Assembly (NCBI GenBank): GCA_020633315.1
Contig: JACKDV010000024.1
Span: 1 to 64,000, forward strand
Direction of reading: 5' to 3'
DNA length: 64,000 nucleotides
From: Myxococcales bacterium
GTDB taxonomy: Bacteria > Myxococcota_A > Polyangia > Nannocystales > Nannocystaceae
In this document: in pieces, positions 17,130 to 27,090 of the stretch
How the letters are laid out: each line of letters begins with the position of its first letter
How positions within the stretch are numbered: the stretch's first letter is position 1
Translations under genes and position numbers: made by a program
Notes under the pieces: generated by a model
What the model saw: only the letters and a program-made list of their open reading frames with translations
Told to the model about the DNA's origin: nothing
Databases searched by the model: none

Positions 17130-18875
17130 ATGGCCAACCACGACAGCCGCTCCACCTCCAAGACCATCCCGCCCTCGCCCGGCACGGTGCCGCCGCCCAG
17201 CTCGGCCCCGCCTCCGCTGGCGAGCATGGACCCGCGGCCCCATCCCCCCGAGGGCTGGGCGCCGCCGCCCGACATCACCCCGGACGCGACCCCGCTCGAC
17301 GACGCGAGCACGGTCACCCTCACCATCGACGGCCAGACCGTGCGCGCCCGCAAGGGCACCAACGTGCTCGAGGCCGCCGGCTTGATGGGCGAGGAGGTCT
17401 GCCACTTCTGCTACCACCCCGGCCTGTCGATCGCGGCGAGCTGCCGGCAGTGCCTGGTGGAGATCGAGAAGATGGGCAAGCTCCAGCCCTCGTGCCAGGT
17501 CGAGGTGCGCGAGGGCATGGTGGTGCACACCAACAACGCCGCCGTGCTCAAGGCGCGGCGGGAGATGCTGGAGTTCACCCTCAAGAACCACCCCATCGAC
17601 TGCCCCATCTGCGACAAGGCCGGCGAGTGCAAGCTGCAGCGCCACTACATGGACCACGACCACTCGCTCACCCGCGTGGACGTGCCCAAGATCCGCAAGG
17701 CCAAGCACAAGGACATCGGCCGCGAGATCGTGCTCGACGCGGAGCGCTGCATCCTGTGTAGCCGCTGCATCCGCTTCTGCCAGGAGATCCCCGGGACCTC
17801 CGAGCTGACGATGACCTACCGCGGCGACCACGAGGAGATCGACATCGCCCCCGGCCATCGCCTCGACAATCCCTACTCGGTCAACGTGGTCGACATCTGC
17901 CCCGTGGGCGCGCTGACGGCCAAGGACTTCCGCTTCGCGATCCGGGCCTGGGAGCTCAAGGCCACCCCCACCACCTGCCAGGGCTGCGCCACCGGCTGCG
18001 CGGTGGAGCTGCACACCAAGCACGAGCAGGCCTACCGCCTGGTGCCGCGCCACGACCCCCAGGTCAACGGCCACTGGATGTGCGACGAGGGCCGCTACGC
18101 CTACAAGGAGCTCGACGCCGCCGCGCGTGTGCACCGGGCCACGGTGGACGGCGAGGAGCAGCCGCTGCCCGAGGCGGTGGCCGTCACCGCCGAGCGCCTG
18201 CTGCAGGCCAAGAAGGTCGCGGTGGTGTTCTCCGCCAACGCCACCAACGAGGCCAACGACGCCCTGCGGCAGCTCGCCGAGGTGCTCGCGAGCAAGGGTC
18301 AGGGCGGCGAGCCCACGCGCTTCGTGCTCGGCCGGCCCCGGGGCGAGGGCGACGCGATCCTGCGCGACGCCGACAAGAGCCCCAACACCCACGGGGCGCT
18401 CGACGCCGCCGGCGAGGTGAACAAGCACGAGGCCGAGCTGGCCCTCGAGCTGGCCGGTCGGGCCTACGACGCGGTGGTGTTCCTGCACGACGGCGGCGAG
18501 CTCTCCGACGTGGCCCTGCACGGGCTCTCCGGGATCGCCTCGGTGTGCCTGGCCTCGCGCCGCAGCGCGCTGTCCGACGCCTGCGCGATCGTGCTGCCCG
18601 CGGCGAGCTGGGCCGAGGTGCTCGGCACCACCACCAACCGCCAGGGCCTGCTGCGCATCGTGAGGCCGGCCTGGCGCCCCGAGCACGACCGCAAGCACCG
18701 CGCCGACCTGGTGCGCGACCTGCTGCTGGCGATGGGCCTGCGCAACGTGGCCACCGCCAAGGAGCGCACCCGCATGCTGGCCGAGCGCCACGACCACGAG
18801 CCGCTGCGCAGCCTGGTCAGCGATCCCCAGGCCACGCGCCCCACCCTCCTGCGCTGGGCCAACTCCCGCGGCTAG
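17130..18875 (+). CDS. nuoG: NADH-quinone oxidoreductase subunit G
   Basis: A 581-residue iron-sulfur subunit. Residues 1-58 are an unusual Pro/Ser-rich leader. Then come a [2Fe-2S] ferredoxin domain (C94, C105, C108, C122), the His-Cys3 cluster (H154, C158, C161, C167), a [4Fe-4S] set (C209, C212, C215 with C259, and C219) and an N7-type set (C285, C288, C292, C320). The molybdopterin-oxidoreductase-like part (330-581) is short compared with NuoG of about 800-900 residues. It receives electrons from NuoF in classical complex I, but nuoE and nuoF are not in this operon. It starts 12 bases after nuoD. Confidence 0.93.
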   Translation: MANHDSRSTSKTIPPSPGTVPPPSSAPPPLASMDPRPHPPEGWAPPPDITPDATPLDDASTVTLTIDGQTVRARKGTNVLEAAGLMGEEVCHFCYHPGLSIAASCRQCLVEIEKMGKLQPSCQVEVREGMVVHTNNAAVLKARREMLEFTLKNHPIDCPICDKAGECKLQRHYMDHDHSLTRVDVPKIRKAKHKDIGREIVLDAERCILCSRCIRFCQEIPGTSELTMTYRGDHEEIDIAPGHRLDNPYSVNVVDICPVGALTAKDFRFAIRAWELKATPTTCQGCATGCAVELHTKHEQAYRLVPRHDPQVNGHWMCDEGRYAYKELDAAARVHRATVDGEEQPLPEAVAVTAERLLQAKKVAVVFSANATNEANDALRQLAEVLASKGQGGEPTRFVLGRPRGEGDAILRDADKSPNTHGALDAAGEVNKHEAELALELAGRAYDAVVFLHDGGELSDVALHGLSGIASVCLASRRSALSDACAIVLPAASWAEVLGTTTNRQGLLRIVRPAWRPEHDRKHRADLVRDLLLAMGLRNVATAKERTRMLAERHDHEPLRSLVSDPQATRPTLLRWANSRG

Positions 18876-18931
18876 CCGCGAGCCCCTTCGCTTCCGTCCT
18901 CCTTCGCACCCGCGACACGACCGAGACCGAG

Positions 18932-20806
18932 ATGAACCACGTCGCCGCGATCCTCTCCCGCCTCCTCGCCCCCCGGCGGGGCCGGCCCTTCGGGCTTTCG
19001 GCCCTGTGCCTGGCCGTGCTGGTGGGCCTGCTCGCCACCGCCTGTGGCGAGCCTCCCACCGCCACCGAGGACCCGGCCCTGGTCCGCATCGAGCCCGGGC
19101 AGGTCATCGCCCACCCCGACACCCGCTCGGTGGAGATCACGGTGGTCAACGTCTCCGAGCGCCCCGTGGTGCTGTCGGGCTACCGCGTCAGCGGTCCCGA
19201 CTTCCCCGGCTTCCAGGTCGCCGAGGACGCCAAGGTCGCCACTCTGCCCCCCGGGCAGCGCAGCTCGTTCCACCTGGGCGTGGACGGCGGCTACTTCCTG
19301 GGCCCCCACGATCTCGGGGCGCCGCCCGAGGAAGGCGAGGAGGACGAGGTCATCGCTCCCAACGAGTACCGCAGCGGCGAGGCCCGCCTCGAGCTGGACG
19401 TGCGGGTCGATCACACCGCCGCCCGCGGGCCGGCCGAGGCGCTGTCGCAGCCGGTCGGCATCTCGCTGACCTTCGAGGATCCGCCGTGGACCACCCAGTA
19501 CCTGGTGCCCGCGCTGCTCAAGATCCTGCTGCTGGTGATGGGCTTCATCATGCCGCTCGCGTCGCTGCTGACGTGGATGGAGCGCAAGCAGAGCGCCATG
19601 ATGCAGGACCGGGTCGGCCCCAACATGGCCAACATCAAGATCGGCCCGCTCAACCTGCGGCTGTGGGGCATCCCCCACTTCATCGCCGACGGGGTGAAGA
19701 TGCTCTTCAAGGAGGACTTCATCCCCAAGCGGGCCCACCGGGCGCTCTACTCGCTGGCGCCGCTGTTCGCCTTCATCCCGGCCCTGGTGGTGTTCACCAT
19801 CGTCCCCTTCGGCGATGCGCTGTGCTACGGCCACCTGCTCGAGCCGCTGTCGGCCGCCGACGTGGCCCAGTGCGCCGACGGGCGCGGCGGCACCCCGCTG
19901 CAGATCGCCCAGATCGACGTGGGGCTGCTCTACTACTTCGCCATCGCCTCGCTGGCCACCTACGGCACCGCGCTGGCGGGCTGGTCCAGCTACAACAAGT
20001 GGGCCATCCTCGGCGCCCTGCGGGCCAGCGCCCAGATGATCTCCTACGAGGTCGCCATCGGCCTGACCATCGTGGGCGCGCTGCTGGTCTACGGCACGCT
20101 CGAGCCCCACGCCCTGGTCAAGGCCCAGGAGGCCAGCTACTGGGGCATCGCCCTGCAGCCGCTGGCCTTCATTCTGTTCTTCACGGCCGCCATGGCCGAG
20201 ACCAAGCGGGCCCCCTTCGACCTGCCCGAGGGCGAGTCGGAGATCATCGGGTACTTCATCGAGTACTCGGGCATGCGCTTCGGCCTGTTCTTCCTCGGTG
20301 AGTTCATCGAGGTCATCTTCATGTCGGCGATGCTGGCCACCCTGTTCCTGGGCGGCTGGGGCCTGCCCTTCGGGATGCTGGGGCCGAGCGGCTTCTCCAG
20401 CCCGCTGATGGCCCAGCTGTTCCTGGGCGGCGTGGGGGCCGGGATCACCGTGCTGGGCGTGGCCGCCTGGCGCACCGGCAAGGCGGGCGAGACCTTCGGC
20501 GCGCTGCTGGCCCTGGTGGGCGTGCTCCACCTCTTCGCCGCGGTGTGGTCGCTGGCCACGGGCTGGGGCACCGAGGTGCCCCACATCCTGGTGGTGGTGC
20601 TGGGCCTGATGATCTGGGGCGGCAAGGTGTTCCTGCTGTGCGCCCTGCAGCTGCTCATCCGCTGGACCCTGCCCCGCTTCCGCTACGACCAGCTGATGAG
20701 CCTGGGGTGGAAGGGCCTGCTGCCCCTGTCCATCGCCAACATCGTCCTCACCGCCATCGTCGTGTACCTGCTCATGCCGGGGGCGGAGCAGCCCCCGACC
20801 CCCTAG
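18932..20806 (+). CDS. nuoH: NADH-quinone oxidoreductase subunit H fused to an N-terminal lipoprotein-like domain
   Basis: A 624-residue protein in one continuous frame. Residues 20-37 are hydrophobic and end in a lipobox-like LLATAC (Cys38). Residues 48-182 form a strand-rich domain (SVEITVVNVSERPVVLSGYRV, LPPGQRSSFHLGV) resembling immunoglobulin-like DUF1573/ASH-type folds. From about 187 the classical NuoH follows: first helix 189-215, WMERKQSAMMQDRVGPN (215-231), IADGVKMLFKED (251-262), and further helices to the C-terminus, with KRAPFDLPEGESEIIGYF present. Ordinary NuoH is about 320-430 residues. The NuoH N-terminus faces the periplasm, so the fusion is topologically sensible. nuoI follows after 18 bases. 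Confidence 0.9.
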   Translation: MNHVAAILSRLLAPRRGRPFGLSALCLAVLVGLLATACGEPPTATEDPALVRIEPGQVIAHPDTRSVEITVVNVSERPVVLSGYRVSGPDFPGFQVAEDAKVATLPPGQRSSFHLGVDGGYFLGPHDLGAPPEEGEEDEVIAPNEYRSGEARLELDVRVDHTAARGPAEALSQPVGISLTFEDPPWTTQYLVPALLKILLLVMGFIMPLASLLTWMERKQSAMMQDRVGPNMANIKIGPLNLRLWGIPHFIADGVKMLFKEDFIPKRAHRALYSLAPLFAFIPALVVFTIVPFGDALCYGHLLEPLSAADVAQCADGRGGTPLQIAQIDVGLLYYFAIASLATYGTALAGWSSYNKWAILGALRASAQMISYEVAIGLTIVGALLVYGTLEPHALVKAQEASYWGIALQPLAFILFFTAAMAETKRAPFDLPEGESEIIGYFIEYSGMRFGLFFLGEFIEVIFMSAMLATLFLGGWGLPFGMLGPSGFSSPLMAQLFLGGVGAGITVLGVAAWRTGKAGETFGALLALVGVLHLFAAVWSLATGWGTEVPHILVVVLGLMIWGGKVFLLCALQLLIRWTLPRFRYDQLMSLGWKGLLPLSIANIVLTAIVVYLLMPGAEQPPTP

Positions 20807-20824
20807 GCAAACCGGAGCCCACCC

Positions 20825-21412
20825 ATGACCATCGGCGTAAAGAAGGTCACCCTCGAGCGGACCGCCCGCGATCAGGTGTTCCTGCCCGCGATCCTCGAGG
20901 GTCTGCTGACGACCGCGCGGCACTTCTTCAAGAACACCTTCTCGCCCGGGCACCGCGAGATCGACACCATTCGCTACGGCGAGCCGGAGGTCGATCCCAA
21001 GGACTACTACCCGGAGCGCTTCCGCGGCGTGCACCGCCTGATGTACCGCGAGGACGGCTCGGTGCGCTGCGTGGCGTGCATGTGCTGCTCCACCGTGTGC
21101 CCGGCCCGCTGCATCCACATCCAGGCCGAGGATCGCCACGACGACGCCGAGAAGGCGCCGCACAGCTTCGTGATCGACGAGCTCAAGTGCGTGGTGTGTG
21201 GCTTCTGCGTGGAGGCCTGCCCCTGCGACGCCATCCGCATGGACAGCCGCGAGCACATGGTGCCCACCGAGACCCGCGAGGAGGCGGTGCTGGGCAAGAT
21301 CGACCTGATGAAGCGCGGCGGCCCCAGCGTGGCCGTGCAGGGCGGACTCGGCGACAACTTCCGCGAGAAGGCCCCCAAGGCCGACCCTCGCTTCTCCCAC
21401 GATCCGCGCTGA
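20825..21412 (+). CDS. nuoI: NADH-quinone oxidoreductase subunit I
   Basis: A 195-residue peripheral-arm ferredoxin subunit with two [4Fe-4S] motifs: C82-x2-C85-x2-C88-x3-C92 (VACMCCSTVCP) and C122-x2-C125-x2-C128-x3-C132 (VVCGFCVEACP). These are the N6a and N6b clusters that carry electrons to NuoB. An amphipathic N-terminal helix (about 20-40) is normal. It is the last gene of this nuo unit; a terminator follows at 21432, so nuoJ-N must lie elsewhere. ATG 20825 has GGAG about 10 bases upstream. Confidence 0.96.
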   Translation: MTIGVKKVTLERTARDQVFLPAILEGLLTTARHFFKNTFSPGHREIDTIRYGEPEVDPKDYYPERFRGVHRLMYREDGSVRCVACMCCSTVCPARCIHIQAEDRHDDAEKAPHSFVIDELKCVVCGFCVEACPCDAIRMDSREHMVPTETREEAVLGKIDLMKRGGPSVAVQGGLGDNFREKAPKADPRFSHDPR

Positions 21413-21431
21413 GTCGGTCGCGTGAGAACGG

Positions 21432-21463
21432 ACGAGTGGGCCGCTGTCAAGCGGCCCGTCTCG
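21432..21463 (+). terminator. terminator after nuoI
   Basis: GGGCCGCT (21438-21445) pairs with AGCGGCCC (21450-21457) around GTCA, and the stem can be extended by ACGAG with CTCGT. The T-rich TCTCGTTT follows. Well placed 20-50 bases after the nuoI stop. Confidence 0.75.
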
Positions 21464-21569
21464 TTTCGAAGGTGGTGCTCGGCACCGTGGGTTCCCCCGC
21501 GGCACTCGGGTCGTCGAAGCGGTGAGGGAGCCCGGGTGGTTTTCGGGTCGCACGGGACACGGCCGGTGC

Positions 21570-21575
21570 TACCCT
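21570..21575 (+). promoter_or_regulatory. -10-like TACCCT of the 6S RNA candidate
   Basis: TACCCT ends 8 nt before the 5' end of the RNA's closing stem at 21584, the expected distance for a transcription start. No strong -35 is seen. Confidence 0.45.
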
Positions 21576-21583
21576 AAGCAGGC

Positions 21584-21752
21584 AAGGTCGCTGTCCCGAC
21601 CGTCTAAGCTCTTCCTACTGACCGTTCAACCAGGGAATCGCCTCTGTCCGCGGGAGAGCAGGCCCGTTCGGCGGGAAGCCCGAAGCGGTTAATCGCGATG
21701 CCCACCTGCCAGGGGTAGGGGTTGAGCTTCGTCCTCGTCGGGCAGCGACCTT
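21584..21752 (+). ncRNA. ssrS: 6S RNA candidate
   Basis: A 169-nt segment folds like 6S RNA, the regulator that mimics an open promoter and sequesters RNA polymerase. The closing stem pairs 21584-21600 with 21737-21752 (one bulge). A second stem pairs AAGCTC..CCTAC (about 21605-21618) with GTAGG..GAGCTT. Then comes an open central bulge of about 14 nt on the 5' side (TGACCGTTCAACCA), facing a 3' strand that holds the small hairpin CCTGCCAGG. The apical arm GGGaATCGC pairs with GCGATgCCC and carries two more hairpins. A small hairpin in the 3' strand of the bulge is typical of 6S and supports the plus strand. The sequence itself was not matched to a model. Confidence 0.7.
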
Positions 21753-21759
21753 CGCCTAT

Positions 21760-23290
21760 TGGTTTCTGCGTTGGTCACCGATCGGACGATGACGCCCCGG
21801 TGAGCCACCGAAGCGTCATGGTGAGCGCGCCGAAGGGTGCTAGCAAGTAACTCCCAGCTGGACCGGGGCGGGCTACGCGGCTGCGCGAAGGTCGACCTCG
21901 TATCCCAGACGCTCGAGCCTGCGGGTCAGGGAGCGGGCAATCCGCTCTCGGTCCCGCTGCTCGAGGAAGGCTTCGCCCAGGTCTCGGTAGTCCTGCCCAT
22001 CGCGGAGCATGTGGTAGATGGCCACCAGCAGGGTTCGAGCGACGGCCACGATCGCCTTCATCTTCCCCGCGCGAGAGCGCACCCGGTGGTAGCGGCTCTT
22101 GAGATAGCCTGACGAGCGAATCGAGACCCAGGCACACTGGACGAGAGTCGTCTTGAGCCATGGGTTGCCCTTGCGGATCTTGCGGGACCGCTTCTTGCCC
22201 GCGCTCTCATCGAGCTGGGGGCACAGGCCTGCCCACGACACGAGCTCGCCCGCGGTTGGGAATCGCGTCATGTCGGCTCCGATCTCCGCGATGATGACCC
22301 GAGCGGCCGTCTCACTGACTCCGGGAATCGTCTCCAGGTGAGCGGCCGCGCCCGCGAAAGGGCGCAGGACCTCATCGATCCGCTTCTCGATGGCATCGAC
22401 CATGCCCTGCATGTGCTCGGCTGCGTCCAGATGCTGTCGAAGGAGGAAGCGGTGGTGATCGTCGACGAAGCCATCGAGTGCTTCGGCGAGCTCGGCCTTC
22501 TTCCTTCTCGCCGAACCCTTCGCCAGGTTCGCGAGCTTGTCTGGATCGTTCTCGCCCTCAACCATCGCGCGGAGAATCGCCTTGCCGCTCTTGCCCAGGA
22601 CTTCGCTGAGGACGGAGCGCATCTTGATGTTGGCGCCCTGAAGGAGCTTGTCGATTCGCTGGGCATGGCGTGTGATGTCGCGGACCGTCTGCTTGCGGGT
22701 TCGGGTCAGCTCACGCAGTTCCTCGACCCTTCGCTCGGGAACGAAGCTCCGGCGCAGCAGACCATGGGCCAGCAGATCCGCGAGCCACTGCGAGTCGCTG
22801 ACGTCGCTCTTGCGTCCCGGGAGATTCTTGACCTCCTTGGCGTTGGCCAGCGAGAGGTCGACGAAGCTCTCCAGCACGTGCCACACCGGCTTCCAGTACA
22901 CGCCGGTCGATTCCATCACCGCGTGCGTGATCTCGTGCTCGAACAGCCAGTCTCCCAGCTTGAGCAGTCCCTTGGTCGTCGTCGAGAAGGTCTTGACCTC
23001 ACGCCGGACCTTGCCGGCCTCGGCGACCCGCACGCACGCCACGACGGTCAGCTTGTGAACGTCCAGTCCAGCACATCGTTCGTGAATCAGCTCCATTTTG
23101 GCCTCCGTGCATGCCGGCCAGCCTCCTGGATTCATGAACACTAGCAACGTGCTCTGGCACCCTGGCTTCGCGGGGCACCTGGCAACAATCAGAGGTGCTC
23201 AGGAGGCGTGCGTCCATCTCAGAAACGGGCTTACCGTGCACCATAGAAGATCCGACGTCACACCGGCACGCCGACTCTACGTCAGTTTCC
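21760..23290 (-). mobile_element. IS110-family insertion sequence (approximate limits)
   Basis: One transposase gene is flanked by about 110 bases of noncoding DNA on its 3' side and about 190-230 bases on its 5' side. IS110 elements lack clear terminal inverted repeats and usually make no target duplication, so the ends cannot be fixed here. The element separates the 6S RNA candidate from a membrane protein/kinase operon. Confidence 0.6.
21873..23096 (-). CDS. IS110-family transposase
   Basis: A 407-residue recombinase that appears complete. The N-terminal RuvC-like DEDD domain has GLDVHK (D12), AVMESTGVYWKP and KSDVSDSQWLADLL. The central part is a long helical segment. The C-terminal Transposase_20 domain has the helix-hairpin-helix IPGVSETAARVIIAEIG and the block SWAGLCPQLDES..KIRKGNPWLKTTLVQ. 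IS110 enzymes are guided by a bridge RNA made from a noncoding end of the element. ATG 23096 (MELIHERCAGLD) is chosen over an upstream Met because it matches the family N-terminus. No frameshift or missing catalytic residue is visible, so it may be active. Confidence 0.92.
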   Translation of the reverse strand: MELIHERCAGLDVHKLTVVACVRVAEAGKVRREVKTFSTTTKGLLKLGDWLFEHEITHAVMESTGVYWKPVWHVLESFVDLSLANAKEVKNLPGRKSDVSDSQWLADLLAHGLLRRSFVPERRVEELRELTRTRKQTVRDITRHAQRIDKLLQGANIKMRSVLSEVLGKSGKAILRAMVEGENDPDKLANLAKGSARRKKAELAEALDGFVDDHHRFLLRQHLDAAEHMQGMVDAIEKRIDEVLRPFAGAAAHLETIPGVSETAARVIIAEIGADMTRFPTAGELVSWAGLCPQLDESAGKKRSRKIRKGNPWLKTTLVQCAWVSIRSSGYLKSRYHRVRSRAGKMKAIVAVARTLLVAIYHMLRDGQDYRDLGEAFLEQRDRERIARSLTRRLERLGYEVDLRAAA

Positions 23291-23325
23291 TCGACCATGG
23301 GTCCCGCGGCCGCGGGGTGAGAATC
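23097..23325 (-). other. noncoding 5' flank of the IS110 transposase
   Basis: About 230 bases with no gene. It contains short inverted and direct repeats such as GGTGCCCC/AGGGTGCC (minus-strand reading, around 23155-23185). In IS110 elements of the IS621 type, this position encodes the bridge RNA. I cannot fix the RNA's limits or its target and donor loops by eye. Confidence 0.4.
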
Positions 23326-24167
23326 TCAGAAGCGCAGCGCCACGCCGCCCGGTCGCAGGCTCACCCGCGAGGGCGCTCCGCGCCTCTCGGCCCGGCGCCC
23401 CAGCACCACCATCACCACGCCGGCCGTCACCACGAGCACGCCGGCCCCGAGCACGGCCCCGCCCGCGGGCGCGGTGGTGAAGCGCACCGGCACGCACTCG
23501 CCCCCGCGCGGGTTCTCGAGGCAGCCGGCGCTGCGATGGTGCAGACCCAGCAGCACCGCGCCGCCGATCGTGGCCGCGGCCCCCGCTCCCACCAGGGCCC
23601 AGCCCGTGGGCACCAGCTTGGATCGCGGCGCCGGCAGATCGACGGGCAGGCTCACCGGGGGCACCGGCTCCGGCGCGGGCGCGGCCTCGGCCTGACGACG
23701 CACCAGCTCGGCCCGCGCGTCGAGAGCCCGCAGGCGGACCATGTCGCGCACCTCCACGAAGCCGCAGATCGAGCAGGCATCCTCGAAGGGCGCCAGCGCC
23801 ACTCCGGCGTCGTCGTACAGGGTGACGGTCACCGTGAACTCGTCCTCGTCGCCCACCACCGCGGTGCCCACGGCGAAGCGGGCCCCCGCCGCGGTCACGG
23901 CCTGGGCGATGCAGGCCGCGTCCTCGCAGCTGGCCTCGCCCTCGACGAGCACCTCCACGCCGTCCTCGGCCAGGTTGTCGGCGACGATCGATCGCACCTG
24001 CGCCGCGGTGTCGGGGGGGAGCTCGCCGGTCAGGCGGGGGGCCAGCACCAGCACCCGCGTGCTCGCGGTCTGCGGTGCGCCCGCGTCGTCGGAGGGCGGC
24101 TGGGCGAGGGCCCGCGTGGGCCCGAGCAGGCCCAGCCCCAACGCCACGCCGATGATCCGCCGCGCCC

Positions 24168-24171
<4 letters not shown>
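23326..24171 (-). CDS. exported membrane protein coupled to a Ser/Thr kinase
   Basis: A 281-residue protein with a signal peptide (cleavage near ALAQ, residue 24). Residues 38-150 are an alpha/beta domain (STRVLVLAPRLTGELPPDTAAQVRSIVADNLAE in outline, then GVEVLVEGEASCEDAACIAQAVTAAGARFAVGTAVV). This resembles the periplasmic nucleotide-fold domains that precede PEGA-type anchors. Two membrane helices follow (about 193-210 and 235-258). The start overlaps the stop of the upstream kinase gene (ATGA, 24168-24171), so the two are almost certainly translated together. A sensor or output partner of the kinase is plausible but unproven. Confidence 0.7.
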
Positions 24172-26351
<2,180 letters not shown>

Positions 26352-26436
26352 TGCGGAAAAGGCGCGGAAGTGGACCTATGTGGAGGCCGTCCCCCCGCGC
26401 CTCGGACGCGTGGCCAGGGGCCCCCTGGGGATGTGC

Positions 26437-26442
26437 TACATC
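26437..26442 (+). promoter_or_regulatory. -10-like TACATC before lspA
   Basis: TACATC ends 9 nt before ATG 26452, with no Shine-Dalgarno between. Weak match, but the same arrangement recurs elsewhere in the window. Confidence 0.3.
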
Positions 26443-26451
26443 GAAGCCCCG

Positions 26452-27090
26452 ATGCCCGACGCGCCCGCTCCTCCCCCTGCGCCGCCCCGCCGAGCCCGCG
26501 TGGCGCTCACCGTGGTGATCGCGGTCCTCACCCTCGCGCTCGACCTGTGGAGCAAGAATTGGGCGTGGGAGAACCTCCGGCGCGGCAAGCCGATCATGGT
26601 GATCGACCCGCTGCTCGAATTCTCGTTCAGCTTCAACCTCGGCGCGGCCTTCGGGTTCCTCAACGATGCCTCCTGGTCGCGCTTCTTCTTCATCGGCGTG
26701 ACCGCGCTGGCGCTGGCCTACATGGCCTGGCTGGCCTTCTCGCTGCCCACCAAGCACGCCTATGGCTTCGTGGCGGTGGGGCTGGTCTCGGCGGGGGCCC
26801 TGGGCAACCTCCACGATCGCCTGGTGCGGGCCAACGACGGCGGCTACTACGGCGTCGTCGACTTCATCAAGATCAACTACCCCTGGGGCGGCTCGTGGCC
26901 CACCTTCAACGTGGCCGACGTGCTGCTGCTGGTAGGGGTGGTGCTGCTGTTCTTCTACCTGCGACGTGACGGCGACGAGCTCGAGGAAGCCAGCGAGCAG
27001 GGCGAGGCCGAGGCCTCCAAGGCAGCCACCGAGGCCGACGCCGACGCCGACGAGAGCGGCGAGGCGCCCCAGGTCGCGGCCGCCGACTGA
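26452..27090 (+). CDS. lspA: lipoprotein signal peptidase (signal peptidase II)
   Basis: A 212-residue inner-membrane aspartic protease that removes signal peptides from diacylated prolipoproteins. Four membrane helices lie at about 16-33, 75-95, 105-120 and 153-170. The catalytic dyad is visible: D122 in GALGNLHDRL and D156 in TFNVADVLLL, with the conserved FNLGAAFGF near 61-69. Residues 172-212 are an extra acidic, Ala/Glu-rich cytoplasmic tail not needed by the family (usual length about 160-170). That tail is encoded by DNA that also encodes the end of the convergent kinase gene. lspA must serve the many lipoproteins seen in this window. Confidence 0.94.
   Translation: MPDAPAPPPAPPRRARVALTVVIAVLTLALDLWSKNWAWENLRRGKPIMVIDPLLEFSFSFNLGAAFGFLNDASWSRFFFIGVTALALAYMAWLAFSLPTKHAYGFVAVGLVSAGALGNLHDRLVRANDGGYYGVVDFIKINYPWGGSWPTFNVADVLLLVGVVLLFFYLRRDGDELEEASEQGEAEASKAATEADADADESGEAPQVAAAD

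Noticed and set aside
15711..18797. A 1028-residue open frame on the minus strand across nuoC-nuoG
   Set aside because: It mirrors the coding strand of well-identified complex I genes and is Gly/His/Leu/Arg-rich without any motif. Long antisense frames are expected in DNA this GC-rich.
18872..21553. An 893-residue open frame on the minus strand across nuoH-nuoI
   Set aside because: Same reason: antisense of strongly supported genes, with low-complexity His/Gly/Gln composition.
21584..21752. Alternative reading of the structured RNA as an SRP RNA, RNase P RNA or cobalamin riboswitch
   Set aside because: The conserved GGAA/AGCAG tetraloop region, the P4 core and the cobalamin box are not present, whereas the open central bulge with a 3' hairpin fits 6S.
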